From: Flavobacteriales bacterium
GTDB lineage: Bacteria; Bacteroidota; Bacteroidia; Flavobacteriales_E; Vicingaceae
DNA length: 64,000 nucleotides
Assembly (NCBI GenBank): GCA_020635825.1
Contig: JACJZA010000010.1
Location: forward strand, 1 to 64,000
Reading direction: 5' to 3'
Shown here: one piece after another, positions 46,401-54,502 of the stretch
How the letters are laid out: every line of letters starts with the position of its first letter
Numbering within the stretch: position 1 is the first letter of the stretch
Made by a program: the position numbers and the translations under genes
Notes under the pieces: model-generated
What the model was told of the DNA's origin: nothing
What the model saw: the letters and a program-made list of their open reading frames with translations, nothing else
Database searches by the model: none

Positions 46401-46695
46401 CTGCCCAAATTTCACCGGTTGAATTTAAAACATCTACTGATACTACTATGTTATTCGATAAACCGTGTTTCTCTTTAATGGATTTAAATGAATATCCATC
46501 ATAAACTCCCAAACCACCGCCATTAGAACCATAAAGCAAATAGCCATTTGTTGCTTGAGATATAGAAAGAATATCTGATTGTTCTAGTCCATCAGCAACA
46601 TTATAATTAGTGAAATTATGGGTTTGTGCATTTAAAAGAATAGTTAAATGCAAAGTAGCTATAAGTAATATTATTTTTTGAACACCCATTTTCAT
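43492..46695 (-). CDS. Two-component-type propeller sensor with SpoIIE/PP2C phosphatase output
   Basis: A 1067-residue signalling protein. The signal peptide ends ILLNAQ, followed by two seven-bladed Reg_prop propellers (repeats such as IWAATFDGVSMLNSK, LWVGTKNAGVFSL) up to about residue 620. A Y_Y_Y domain follows (FEYVGVSLTNPQDVQYQHKLEG), then one transmembrane helix near 750-772, a coiled coil with SINYAKRIQEAILP, and a SpoIIE-type PP2C domain (DVVSGDFYW, AADCTGHGVPGAFMSMIG, FSDGYPDQFGG). Hybrid two-component systems of Bacteroides share the sensor half; here a phosphatase replaces the kinase. It senses something in the periplasm and dephosphorylates a cytoplasmic partner, identity unknown. 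Confidence 0.92.
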   Translation of the reverse strand: MKMGVQKIILLIATLHLTILLNAQTHNFTNYNVADGLEQSDILSISQATNGYLLYGSNGGGLGVYDGYSFKSIKEKHGLSNNIVVSVDVLNSTGEIWAATFDGVSMLNSKATDVLKTFAKGQPFYCVKTNKKGEVWFGSGKGLYVYNHQRDSIEFYDAKDELLNNSNIQTLYFDELDNLWVGTKNAGVFSLINGKVTNYSDKNGLTSPYVKSIIEGKKGEFLIGTVNGLCLIKDNKVSTIDLPKLEGTFITFTSSTYYRNKIVLGALNNQIYFIDKETYKVSFIGAENGFSHPKIWSVFSDNESNLWLGSRGTGLVKYNPIFTYYNSSNGLLSDYIFSVYEDKEKNLFLGFNGGGLNIITKENKLKTIEVKDLGFSYIYHITEYKGIKYLGSNSGLFKFIDDKTYPIYFDDPEKKHENIFYTYNYKNQLLVGGKSGLYTLRNDTLFQIKNSPKEAIYNIINYKGAIYLAVDKGVYKYDNQKFEFITREQGLTCDRARSFKVDSKNNLWIATTEGVFKYNGKDFKKIDETSGLTSENIYFIEIDDIGNMWLGSNKGLDRLKIESAYQHWNNEDNKIEVRNYGKNEGFNGVECNLNAVFRNKQNQLYFGTINGLYIYHADNDRINKQAPNLSINNVKLNFEDVDWNQYSDSISSETKLPTFLELVYNNNNLIFEYVGVSLTNPQDVQYQHKLEGLNEDWLPVSKDRKAVYTAIPPGEYVFKLKAKNSDGVWVENEQTFAFTILPPWWQTTWFYISVIIFVIALGYVIIVVRTRNLKKAQIVLTSKVEERTKELREEKEKVESANTELANQKKVIEVANKNITDSINYAKRIQEAILPKATKLDELKDSVSVLYMPKDVVSGDFYWFERVGNKLIFAAADCTGHGVPGAFMSMIGVNNLNQIVLESNITSPHLILKELNIAIKKALKQEDADSESKDGMDISISCFDLDKNVISYSGAFRPLIYIRNNELFELKASRQPIGGSAPIDFEYELNEFEFIKNDVFYMFSDGYPDQFGGPKGKKFMNKRLKDIFINIYSKTPLDQKDILKEELVTWMGDHEQIDDILVMCIKI

Positions 46696-46714
46696 GAGTG
46701 GTAAAGATATAAAA

Positions 46715-46742
46715 AAAAGTCCCGAAAATTTTCGGGACTTTT
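46715..46742 (-). terminator. Terminator between two leftward genes
   Basis: Fully palindromic 28 bp with core AGTCCCGAAAA / TTTTCGGGACT and flanking A4 / T4. It lies 11 bp after the stop at 46754 and just before the start at 46695, so the propeller/SpoIIE gene needs its own promoter. Confidence 0.85.
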
Positions 46743-46753
46743 AGTTTTAAAAT

Positions 46754-49150
46754 TTATTGTTTAATCAATTTCTTAATCAAATATTTTTCTCCTTGGGTTA
46801 TCTTCACAAAATAAATTCCTGAAGAAAAATCACTCAAATCAAAGGTTGATTTGTTCTCTCCAACATTTACATTTATTGATTGACTCAAAACCTCTTCTCC
46901 AACCAAATTAACAATCTTAACCGCAATTTGACTATTCTCTTTCACATTCATCATCAAGTTAAATTGCCCTGTAGTTGGGTTTGGAATAATATCAAATCCT
47001 TTTAAAGAATTAAATTGCTCTTTAACACCTACCAATCCATCAGGAATTATATATACTCCAACAGAATCCACATAAAAATTAAGTGAATCTAAAGCTCCGT
47101 CACCAGGGTTAACAGTAAAAGTATAAATAGAATCATTTGGTAATCCAGGGACATCTGCTCTAACTATAAATGTTGCATTATTATTTAACCCTGTAAAGTG
47201 GAAAAATCCATCATTATCAGTAGTTGTAGAACTAATAGCTCCTCCAGGAGATTGTTCAACTGTAATATCAATATCTGGAATAGGGTCACCAGGAGCTTTT
47301 TTAGCAAATGGAGTAAACCCATCATATTCAAAAACATAACCACTACACTGCCACATACCTGTTTGAGGAACAGCTTTAAACAATGTAATATCATACATCA
47401 TAGGATTACCACAATTTACGTAAACTACTTCAGCACTATCCCACTGGGTTACACTAGCAGTACTATTATAATATGTTCTAACTAAATCAGGGTATTTAAT
47501 TGGAGAAGGCACTGCTCTTATCACATACTGACCTTCTGGTAAATAGTTAAATTGATAATATCCTGCAACATCAGTAGTGGTAACTCCATGTACCACATAA
47601 TTTCCCGGAGCAGCATCATATCTATAAAGTGTAACAACAACGCTATCAGTTGCAGAACCTAAATCAGGATCTACAATATTTCCAGCAATTGAAATATTAC
47701 ATTCACAATATCTATCATTATGAAAATCAACTATAGAATCAGGAGTTACAGTTAAAGTTCCTGTATTTAATGAAACATCAAACAACGTATCGACAATAGT
47801 ATACCCTGTAAAATCCAAATCAATCGTCATTGGTAAATTCGGAGCCTCCTCTTCAGGGCAATAAGTTGTTAAAATATGGTCCGTTTTCCAAAGCATTACT
47901 CCATTTCCTTCAAAAGGGTAACCACTCAACATAATTCCTCCATCTTCAGTTGCTATCATATCTTGATAATAAGTATTACTAACAAGATTTTCTTGAAGAC
48001 TGGTAGAATTTATAATTGTTCCATTTGCATCAAACTCTAGGATATAACTTTGTGAACCATCGCCATAATCATCATAAAAAACCACTAAGTGCCCCGCTTT
48101 ATTCACAACTGATTTTCTAAAATTAAAATCAACAGCATCATTTGCCAAACTATAACCTTTTACCCAATTCACAGCTCCATCTGCTATATTATAGCTTGCT
48201 ATTCCTAAATTATAATAATAGTTGAGAGTATCGTAATATTTAAAAGCAACAAAAGCTGTTTGATTATCCATAATATTCACTTGAGTTTCCTCAAAATAAT
48301 AAGTGTTATCAACTAAAGTATCAAAGTTTAAAGCATTATTCCAGATGATTTCACCATTTTGATCCACCATCATTACATTCATGAAATTGTCATACTGTGT
48401 TAAAGTTCCACCTGTTTTAAATCCTCCTTTAGAATTGAATGAATTTCCAGCAACAATATATTCACCATTGTAAGTTTGTGCAACTGTGTTAAAATTAAAC
48501 TCAATGGTATCTTTATTAGCATACCATTTACTCCATTCTACTGTTCCTGAATTATTAACTTTATATAACATTCCGTATTTATAGCTTAAACTTTTCATGG
48601 TTGGACTATTTACCGAAGCTTGTCCTCCACTAAAATCAAATACACCACCAACCATTATGTATCCTCCATCATTCGTTTGAACAACTTGATATACAGTAGT
48701 TTCAGCAGTATCAACTGAGTAATATTGATTCCAATCGATTTGACCAAAATTGTTTACATGAAACAAAAATGGTTGAGAAATGTTATTTGAATTAACCCCT
48801 TCTGCTGCTACAAAACCAACTACACCATCATTTGCTTCCGCTACTTTTAAATAAGTAGATGCCCATCCAGAAGGAAATGGTTCCTGAAAATAAAAAATAG
48901 AATCCCACAATAGATCTCCTTTAAAATCGGTTTTTCCAATATAATATTTCATTTCATATGACATATCATCATACCCTGACCCTAAAAAATATCCATTAAA
49001 CAATGGGCTTTTAGCCAAATAAAAATTATTATAATAAGCAGAAGTGGATTCTGTTTTAAGAGAATCGGTAAAAGTAACGTGCTTTTTTTGTGCAAAAGCA
49101 ACTGTAATTACCAAGAACAAGGTTGAAAATAATACTATTTTTCTCATCAT
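46754..49150 (-). CDS. Secreted protein with T9SS type-A sorting domain
   Basis: A 798-residue protein with a signal peptide (ITVAFAQ). Residues 20-430 hold repeats of the form 'QTNDGGYIMVGGVFD... YKVNNSGTVEWSKWY', like the protein at 14331. Residues 480-700 contain two SdrD_B/CarboxypepD_reg-like beta-sandwich modules (VDPDLGSATDSVVVTLYRYD, GYYQFNYLPEGQYVIRAVPS). The tail FDIIPNPTTGQFNLMM ... VKIVNLVGEEVLSQ ... FSSGIYFVKI ... KKLIKQ is a type-A T9SS sorting domain. The ligand is unknown; probably surface-exposed or released. Confidence 0.88.
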   Translation of the reverse strand: MMRKIVLFSTLFLVITVAFAQKKHVTFTDSLKTESTSAYYNNFYLAKSPLFNGYFLGSGYDDMSYEMKYYIGKTDFKGDLLWDSIFYFQEPFPSGWASTYLKVAEANDGVVGFVAAEGVNSNNISQPFLFHVNNFGQIDWNQYYSVDTAETTVYQVVQTNDGGYIMVGGVFDFSGGQASVNSPTMKSLSYKYGMLYKVNNSGTVEWSKWYANKDTIEFNFNTVAQTYNGEYIVAGNSFNSKGGFKTGGTLTQYDNFMNVMMVDQNGEIIWNNALNFDTLVDNTYYFEETQVNIMDNQTAFVAFKYYDTLNYYYNLGIASYNIADGAVNWVKGYSLANDAVDFNFRKSVVNKAGHLVVFYDDYGDGSQSYILEFDANGTIINSTSLQENLVSNTYYQDMIATEDGGIMLSGYPFEGNGVMLWKTDHILTTYCPEEEAPNLPMTIDLDFTGYTIVDTLFDVSLNTGTLTVTPDSIVDFHNDRYCECNISIAGNIVDPDLGSATDSVVVTLYRYDAAPGNYVVHGVTTTDVAGYYQFNYLPEGQYVIRAVPSPIKYPDLVRTYYNSTASVTQWDSAEVVYVNCGNPMMYDITLFKAVPQTGMWQCSGYVFEYDGFTPFAKKAPGDPIPDIDITVEQSPGGAISSTTTDNDGFFHFTGLNNNATFIVRADVPGLPNDSIYTFTVNPGDGALDSLNFYVDSVGVYIIPDGLVGVKEQFNSLKGFDIIPNPTTGQFNLMMNVKENSQIAVKIVNLVGEEVLSQSINVNVGENKSTFDLSDFSSGIYFVKITQGEKYLIKKLIKQ

Positions 49151-49325
49151 TTTTAAGTTAGTTTAACAGGCAATAAAACTACTAAAAAATACAAAACACA
49201 ACATTTTCTTAATGTTTTATTTTTCATTCTAATCTAACACATCCTATTGATATTTAACACAATAAAAAAATAATTTATAAAAGTTAGGAGAAATTACATC
49301 TAATTTTTAGGTAAAACTTTATACT

Positions 49326-49333
49326 TAATTTTG
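49326..49333 (+). promoter_or_regulatory. -7 box immediately before the uvrC fragment
   Basis: TAATTTTG fits TAnnTTTG but ends only 5 nt before the ATG at 49339, so any transcript would be leaderless or start inside the gene. It may be the original uvrC promoter left in front of the truncated copy. Confidence 0.4.
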
Positions 49334-49338
49334 AATCA

Positions 49339-49803
49339 ATGAATTTGAAATCTATTATTAGTTCTATCCCTCACAAACCAGGAGTTTATCAGTATTTTAA
49401 TACTGATGGAACGATACTTTATGTAGGTAAAGCTAAAGATTTAAAAAAAAGAGTATCATCTTATTTTACTAAAAGTCATGAAAATGGTAAAACAGCTATC
49501 TTGGTAAGACAAATTGCCGACATCAAAACCATTGTAGTAGGTTCTGAGATTGAAGCTTTATTGCTGGAAAACAACCTCATCAAAAAATATCAGCCTAAGT
49601 ATAACATTATGCTAAAGGATGATAAAACCTATCCCTGGATCTGCATTAAGAACGAACGATTTCCTAGAATTTACTCTACCCGGAATGTGGTAAAAGACGG
49701 TTCTGAATATTTCGGACCTTATGCTTCGGTAAAAATGATGAACACTGTAATGGAACTTATTCTACACCCATTAATTGCAGCAGGTGAAGTTACCGGACAC
49801 TGA
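49339..49803 (+). pseudogene. uvrC: Truncated uvrC copy (GIY-YIG domain only)
   Basis: The open frame is 154 codons. The first 141 or so encode the GIY-YIG nuclease domain of UvrC (GVYQYFN, ILYVGKAK, ending MMNTVMELI). Over 138 aligned residues I count 16 differences from the complete UvrC at 54462. After codon 139 the similarity stops and the frame runs through antisense of a different gene to a TGA. UvrC normally has about 600 residues, so the UVR motif, the second nuclease and the HhH are missing. Many synonymous sites differ between the copies, which argues against a recent tandem duplication. The fragment could still be transcribed; a free GIY-YIG nuclease domain is possible but unproven. 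Confidence 0.9.
49714..49754 (+). repeat. Left copy of the uvrC junction homology
   Basis: These 41 bp match 54843-54883 at all but three positions, and lie at the very end of the region shared by the two uvrC copies. They mark the likely left boundary of the inserted or recombined segment. Confidence 0.6.
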
Positions 49804-49871
49804 GCAAGAGTCCAAATTGATAACAACATTAAAAAAGCAACTGATATATTAGAAAATAATTTTATAGGCAT
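49719..49871 (-). pseudogene. 5' remnant of a secreted-protein gene, cut by the uvrC junction
   Basis: A 50-codon frame on the leftward strand, easily missed because of its length. From the ATG at 49871 it encodes a textbook signal peptide: a Lys-containing start (MPIKLF), a hydrophobic core ISVAFLMLLSIW, and a cleavage site TLA-QCPV, the same '-A-Q' or '-S-Q' style as other exported proteins here. Mature sequence CPVTSPAAINGCR follows. From about 49757 the frame enters antisense of the uvrC fragment and stops at 49719-49721. The coding character therefore ends where uvrC homology begins. I read this as a broken gene rather than a small intact protein, though the latter cannot be excluded. 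Confidence 0.65.
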
Positions 49872-49932
49872 AATGAAAATTAAGTATTAACACTTAACGT
49901 AACTAAGTAAATATTGTTACCAAATAAAAAAG

Positions 49933-50304
49933 TTAAACTACTCTACAAACATTTAAAATTGTTGAAATTAGCTTAGAGGGATGAATATCGAATTTTGATA
50001 TAACATCGCATGCACCATTATTTATAAACTCTTTTTTTGTAACATAATTTTCTTCTGTCGATAGAATAATTGTTTTAATGTTTGGATAAAGATGTCTTAC
50101 TAACTTAGTGGTTTCTAAACCATTTTGAATTGGCATTCGATAATCCATAATAATAACATCTATTTCATTCTTCTCAAGAAAAGGTAATACCTCTATTCCA
50201 TCAGTACATTCACCAACCAAGTTAATCTTTTCTGATTTATCAACCATTTCAATCAAACACTGCCTCATATAAGGATGATCATCAACTATTAAAAGTTTTA
50301 TCAT
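49933..50304 (-). CDS. Stand-alone response-regulator receiver domain
   Basis: A 123-residue protein consisting of one REC domain: acidic pair Asp8-Asp9 (LLIVDDHPYMR), phosphoacceptor Asp54 (VIIMDYRMP), Thr/Ser in IILSTEE and Lys in VISKFD. The sequence style (DDHPYMRQCL, NGLETTKLVRHLYP) is that of NarL/LuxR regulators, but the DNA-binding HTH that should follow is absent; the gene ends about nine residues after the receiver. It overlaps the small unknown gene upstream by 23 bp. It may act by protein contact, or be a truncated regulator. No histidine kinase lies nearby. Confidence 0.85.
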   Translation of the reverse strand: MIKLLIVDDHPYMRQCLIEMVDKSEKINLVGECTDGIEVLPFLEKNEIDVIIMDYRMPIQNGLETTKLVRHLYPNIKTIILSTEENYVTKKEFINNGACDVISKFDIHPSKLISTILNVCRVV

Positions 50305-50569
50305 AATCTTTCTTTCTTATATTTTTATCTTCTGAACGAAAATCAAATACCATTCTATTCGCTACAATAAATATCTCACCCAGCTTTTCTTCAATTAATT
50401 CATTGATTAGTTTTATTTCATCATATTTCCTAGGAATTTTGGAATAGACTATTACTTTATTAGATTTCGGAATTACCTTGTACTCTAATATTTCGTTCTT
50501 ATAATTTATTTCACCACAATAATTCATTAATTCAGATTTCATATTTGGATATTTTAAAAAAAGTATCAT
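50282..50569 (-). CDS. Small protein of unknown function coupled to the receiver gene
   Basis: About 95 residues from an ATG at 50569; an ATG at 50542 or a GTG at 50584 are also possible. It is rich in Lys, Glu and Ile (ELMNYCGEINYKNEILEYKVIPKSN ... KLINELIEEKLGEIF), with predicted alpha/beta character, no signal peptide and no membrane segment. I recognise no family. The 23-bp overlap with the receiver gene implies co-translation and a shared function, for example as its phospho-dependent partner, but that is inference. Confidence 0.6.
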   Translation of the reverse strand: MILFLKYPNMKSELMNYCGEINYKNEILEYKVIPKSNKVIVYSKIPRKYDEIKLINELIEEKLGEIFIVANRMVFDFRSEDKNIRKKDYDKTFNS

Positions 50570-50707
50570 TAATTTAAGCAACACACTAATAAATACACAT
50601 TAATAACAATCAACAATAACATTACAATCATTTTTTCCCAAAAAGGGATTTCTTTATTGTTAAATAAAATTCCAAATGACTTATTTATTATATTTTTAAT
50701 AATCGTT

Positions 50708-52798
50708 TTAATCATGATTATTTATAATTATCTTTTCTGTTAAATTCATTTCATGTGAAATAAAAGATAGGTAATAAATCCCTCTAGGCAGGTGTTGTAT
50801 ATTAATTTCAAAAAAACCGCTTGTTGCAGGAACAATATTATAATTCAAGACAACCTTACCAACGGCATTTTTTATTCTTATTTTTGCATCTTTTAGGTTT
50901 AAAGATTTTTTTATATTGAAAACAATAAGCTTATTTGTAGGGTTTGGGTAAAATGCAATAGAAGCATTAGTAATATTAACCATTTGTAGTTTTGAAAAAC
51001 TTACCTTACCATCAAAATCCGTTTGCTTTAACCTATAATATGAAACTCCTTCATAAGGATTATAATCTATATCATTATAACTTAAATTAATATTACTGTT
51101 CCCCGCCCCTTTCTGTTTACTAATATCTGACCAAACCAATCCATCTTTAGAACGTTGGATAGTAAAAAAATCATTATTAACCTCAGAATATGTCTCCCAA
51201 TACAACTCCACTACATCACCCTTGTTAATTGCCTTGAAATAAGAAAGTTTTATAGGTAAAACATTTAAGGTTGAATATTTAGCTAAAAACCCATTGTCTT
51301 GAGTTCCTGTTGCAGTATAGTTCCCTCCTGCATTATTTGGATCAAAATCTTGTGTTGAATTATTTCTGAAATACCCCCAAACATAAACAGGGCTTGGGGT
51401 TTGACTCCTATCTAATGCTACTGCATTAGCATAATTATTAAATGAAGTAACTGTTGACGATGATATAGCATGAGCCCAAACATATTTAAAATCAGTATCA
51501 TATTCACCAAAAAAGATTTGTCGCTCTCCATTATTTCCTTTTAACTGAGGCCCACCTGTCCCTTCAGGATTATAATCTGCTTGACCCAACATAGCTCCTC
51601 CTATTACCATGTTTCCAGATCCATCTACTTTTATCCCATATCCAGCTTCACCAAAAGAAGCACTACCAATTCCATAAGACCACACATGATTTCCTGAAGA
51701 ATTATACTTAGCAAAAAAGGCATCTAAAGAACCTACGGCTGTTAAATTTCTGGTCCCTACAGGGTCAAAATCTGCAGTTCCTTGATACACTCCTGACACA
51801 TAAATATTTCCTGCATTATCTGTATCCAAACCCCAAACATAATTACTGGATGAACCACTTGCAATATTATTAACCCATTGTCTATTACCATTAAAATCAT
51901 ATTTAGCCAAAAAAGCATCTCTACTGCTAGCATTTACTGGAAGTGAAACCCCAGAAAAGATAGGGTTGGAACCTGAACTTTGAGTTAATCCCCCACCAAA
52001 ATACACGTAATTATTTACATTATCCACGACTAAAGAGCCTCCTGAATTTCCGTTACTATTAGTAACATTCACTCTCCATACAAAATCACAGTCTTTAGTG
52101 TATTTAACTAAAAAAACGTTTGTAGTACTAGCGATTGCATTAGCACTAGCAGCTGTCCCTGCTTTAATATCAAAATCAACCGGAGTTGCTCCATTATTTA
52201 CATAACCTGTTAAATAAATATTTTCATTATCATCGGCTCCTATACCTGTAGGAATATCAGACCCACCACCTGAAGATCCTCCTGTATATGCCCATATATG
52301 GGCACCTGTTGAAGCATTATATTTAGCTACAAAAAAATCTGCACTAGAAACGCTTTGATAATAATTAGTCCCTCCATCAGGGTCAAAATCCATACCTGGT
52401 GCTGATGAGTATGTAAAACTACCCGCCACATAAATAAACCCATTTTTCTCTACCATTGCTAATGGACTACAACCTGTGGTACTATTTGGACTACCAATTT
52501 TTTTTATCCATATTAAATTTCCATTTCCATCTACTTTAGCTATAAATCCCATTTGTTCATGTGTGGTAGATTCGGAACTCCCCATAAATGTAACTTGAGG
52601 TGCTGTTTGGTCATCAAAAGAACCTGCTATATATACATTCCCTGAAGGATCGGTTGTCATAGCATGCACATCAATATCATCATTAACGTTAGAAATTTGC
52701 TGAAACCACTGTAAATCCTGAGCAATCAAATCATTAGCAACTACCACCCATATAGACAATAATTTTAAAATAGTAAAATGAATATTAGACTTTAACAT
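50708..52798 (-). CDS. Secreted SBBP-type beta-propeller protein with T9SS type-A sorting domain
   Basis: A 696-residue protein. A signal peptide ends near DLIAQ. About nine SBBP-like repeats follow ('HAMTTDPSGNVYIAGSF', 'GIGADDNENIYLTGYV', 'VWGLDTDNAGNIYVSGVY'), forming a propeller to about residue 500. A short Ig-like linker (VELYWETYSEVNNDFFTIQRSKDG) precedes the type-A T9SS tail IAFYPNPTNKLIVFNI ... LPRGIYYLSF. It is the largest gene inside the segment that separates the two uvrC copies. Role at the cell surface unknown. Confidence 0.88.
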   Translation of the reverse strand: MLKSNIHFTILKLLSIWVVVANDLIAQDLQWFQQISNVNDDIDVHAMTTDPSGNVYIAGSFDDQTAPQVTFMGSSESTTHEQMGFIAKVDGNGNLIWIKKIGSPNSTTGCSPLAMVEKNGFIYVAGSFTYSSAPGMDFDPDGGTNYYQSVSSADFFVAKYNASTGAHIWAYTGGSSGGGSDIPTGIGADDNENIYLTGYVNNGATPVDFDIKAGTAASANAIASTTNVFLVKYTKDCDFVWRVNVTNSNGNSGGSLVVDNVNNYVYFGGGLTQSSGSNPIFSGVSLPVNASSRDAFLAKYDFNGNRQWVNNIASGSSSNYVWGLDTDNAGNIYVSGVYQGTADFDPVGTRNLTAVGSLDAFFAKYNSSGNHVWSYGIGSASFGEAGYGIKVDGSGNMVIGGAMLGQADYNPEGTGGPQLKGNNGERQIFFGEYDTDFKYVWAHAISSSTVTSFNNYANAVALDRSQTPSPVYVWGYFRNNSTQDFDPNNAGGNYTATGTQDNGFLAKYSTLNVLPIKLSYFKAINKGDVVELYWETYSEVNNDFFTIQRSKDGLVWSDISKQKGAGNSNINLSYNDIDYNPYEGVSYYRLKQTDFDGKVSFSKLQMVNITNASIAFYPNPTNKLIVFNIKKSLNLKDAKIRIKNAVGKVVLNYNIVPATSGFFEINIQHLPRGIYYLSFISHEMNLTEKIIINNHD

Positions 52799-52945
52799 AA
52801 AAATTAGCTTTATTATTAAAGTTATCTATTCAAGTGATTTTAAATATCAAGCTACCAAAACATTTATTACTTTTGTTTTATTTCAATTTTTGATAAAAAT
52901 CAATATGTTAAATAATATATATACTTATAATCCAAAATATGTTTT

Positions 52946-54502
52946 ATGTCTAAACATGATGAGTTATACGAATTAATTAAAAGCTTAAATAAAAGTGAAA
53001 AAAGATTTTTTAAAATCTTTTCAAAAAGATATTCGACAGAAATCAACTTAAAATATATCGCTTTATTTGACATATATGATAGCTACTCCTCCTTCAATCG
53101 TGAAAAATTTAACCATGAGATTAAAATTCACAAATTGGATGGGAATATTCGTTATTTAAAACATCAACTAAACCTACAATTATTAAGGAGCTTAAATGCT
53201 TATAATTATTCTCAAAACAATATTGAAATACAGGTTTCAAATCTTATTCAAAATGCTTCTATTCTGATTAATAAAGGTCTTTTCGATCAAGCTCACAAAA
53301 CAATTCAACAAGCAAAAACCATTGCAAAAGAACATGAATTAATCTTATATTTATTAGATTGTTTTAGAAAAGAAAAGCATATTTCGAGAGAACTTTATCA
53401 AATTGATTGGATTGAATATTACACCAATGAAGGTTCGTTTGAAGAAAAAAAACTACTCATAGAATATGAAAAGACATATGATATCTATAAAGCAAGAAAT
53501 GAATTAATTTTTATTAACAATTCAACAAATGATGCAAATACAATAATTAAAATTGAAAATTTCATTCTAAATATAAATCATAGAGAGGACTCCTCATTCG
53601 AGATACTAGAAACCGAATATATCACAAAGGCATATCTATATATTACTAAAAAAGAGTATGAAAATGCAAAAAAATTTCAGAAATTACTCATTTCGTTATT
53701 TGAAAAACACCCTAATCAAATTAATTTAAACCAAGCCAATTACCTATCTGCATTATATAACTTATTAGTATCCAGTTTTATCTTAAAAGATTTTGAACAA
53801 GTTGAGCTTATTTTACAGAAATTGGATAACTATAGAAATTCTTCTGCCAATAGATTAGTAAATCTAAAACTATTTAATTACATCAATATAGGACTTGCTT
53901 TTTACAATTTAAATGGTGATTTTAAAAAAAGTTGCTCCTATCAACCTTTAATTCATAAAGGGCTTGTTTATTTTAATCAATCCATTCATATTTATGCAAA
54001 AATGAGTCTTTTTTTACACTTAGTAACAGCTCATATAGGAATCGGTGATTATGAAAAAGCCAACTATTGGGTTGATAGGGCTATTACAGAAATTACAACT
54101 AAAAATTTATTACATTACTTTCTAGCAAAAATCTTACAGTTAATAATTATATATGAGGAGAAAAGATATACATACTTAGTCCATCTTTCAAAGGAATTAT
54201 CAGAAGATTTAGTTACCCTTAAAAATGATTATCAATCATTTAAAATTATTGTCGATTTTTTTAAAATACACAAATTTCATTTGTTAAATAAGAAACAATT
54301 AAATTTAGTATTTAATGAATTTAAAGAAGAATTGGAAACATTTATTAATACGAAAAATGAAAAATCAATCTTTGATGTTTTTGATATTATCACTTGGATT
54401 AATTCTCACATTTACAATCAGTCTTTTGATTATCTAATCAAATTAAAATTTAAAGACTATTATGAGCCAATTATTAAAAAACATCATAAGAACTCTCCCT
54501 AA
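52946..54502 (+). CDS. TPR-like protein of unknown function, overlapping uvrC
   Basis: A 518-residue, all-helical protein. It opens with MSKHDELYELIKSLNKSEKRFFKIF, the recognisable start of a family common in Bacteroidota and otherwise annotated only as TPR-containing or hypothetical. Helical repeats follow (QAHKTIQQAKTIAKEH, YENAKKFQKLLISLFEKHP, YEKANYWVDRAITEI). There is no signal peptide, so it is cytoplasmic. The last 41 bp overlap the start of the complete uvrC, indicating that these two genes have been neighbours for some time, unlike the left end of this segment. Confidence 0.75.
   Translation: MSKHDELYELIKSLNKSEKRFFKIFSKRYSTEINLKYIALFDIYDSYSSFNREKFNHEIKIHKLDGNIRYLKHQLNLQLLRSLNAYNYSQNNIEIQVSNLIQNASILINKGLFDQAHKTIQQAKTIAKEHELILYLLDCFRKEKHISRELYQIDWIEYYTNEGSFEEKKLLIEYEKTYDIYKARNELIFINNSTNDANTIIKIENFILNINHREDSSFEILETEYITKAYLYITKKEYENAKKFQKLLISLFEKHPNQINLNQANYLSALYNLLVSSFILKDFEQVELILQKLDNYRNSSANRLVNLKLFNYINIGLAFYNLNGDFKKSCSYQPLIHKGLVYFNQSIHIYAKMSLFLHLVTAHIGIGDYEKANYWVDRAITEITTKNLLHYFLAKILQLIIIYEEKRYTYLVHLSKELSEDLVTLKNDYQSFKIIVDFFKIHKFHLLNKKQLNLVFNEFKEELETFINTKNEKSIFDVFDIITWINSHIYNQSFDYLIKLKFKDYYEPIIKKHHKNSP

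Noticed and set aside
49151..49338. A further gene or RNA in the 188-bp gap before the uvrC fragment
   Set aside because: The gap is AT-rich with no open frame, hairpin or motif beyond the -7 box at 49326-49333.
49760..49890. The TGA that ends the truncated uvrC frame, followed by 29 further sense codons, as a selenocysteine or read-through site
   Set aside because: The region is better explained by the signal-peptide gene on the opposite strand, and no selenocysteine machinery or SECIS-like hairpin is visible.
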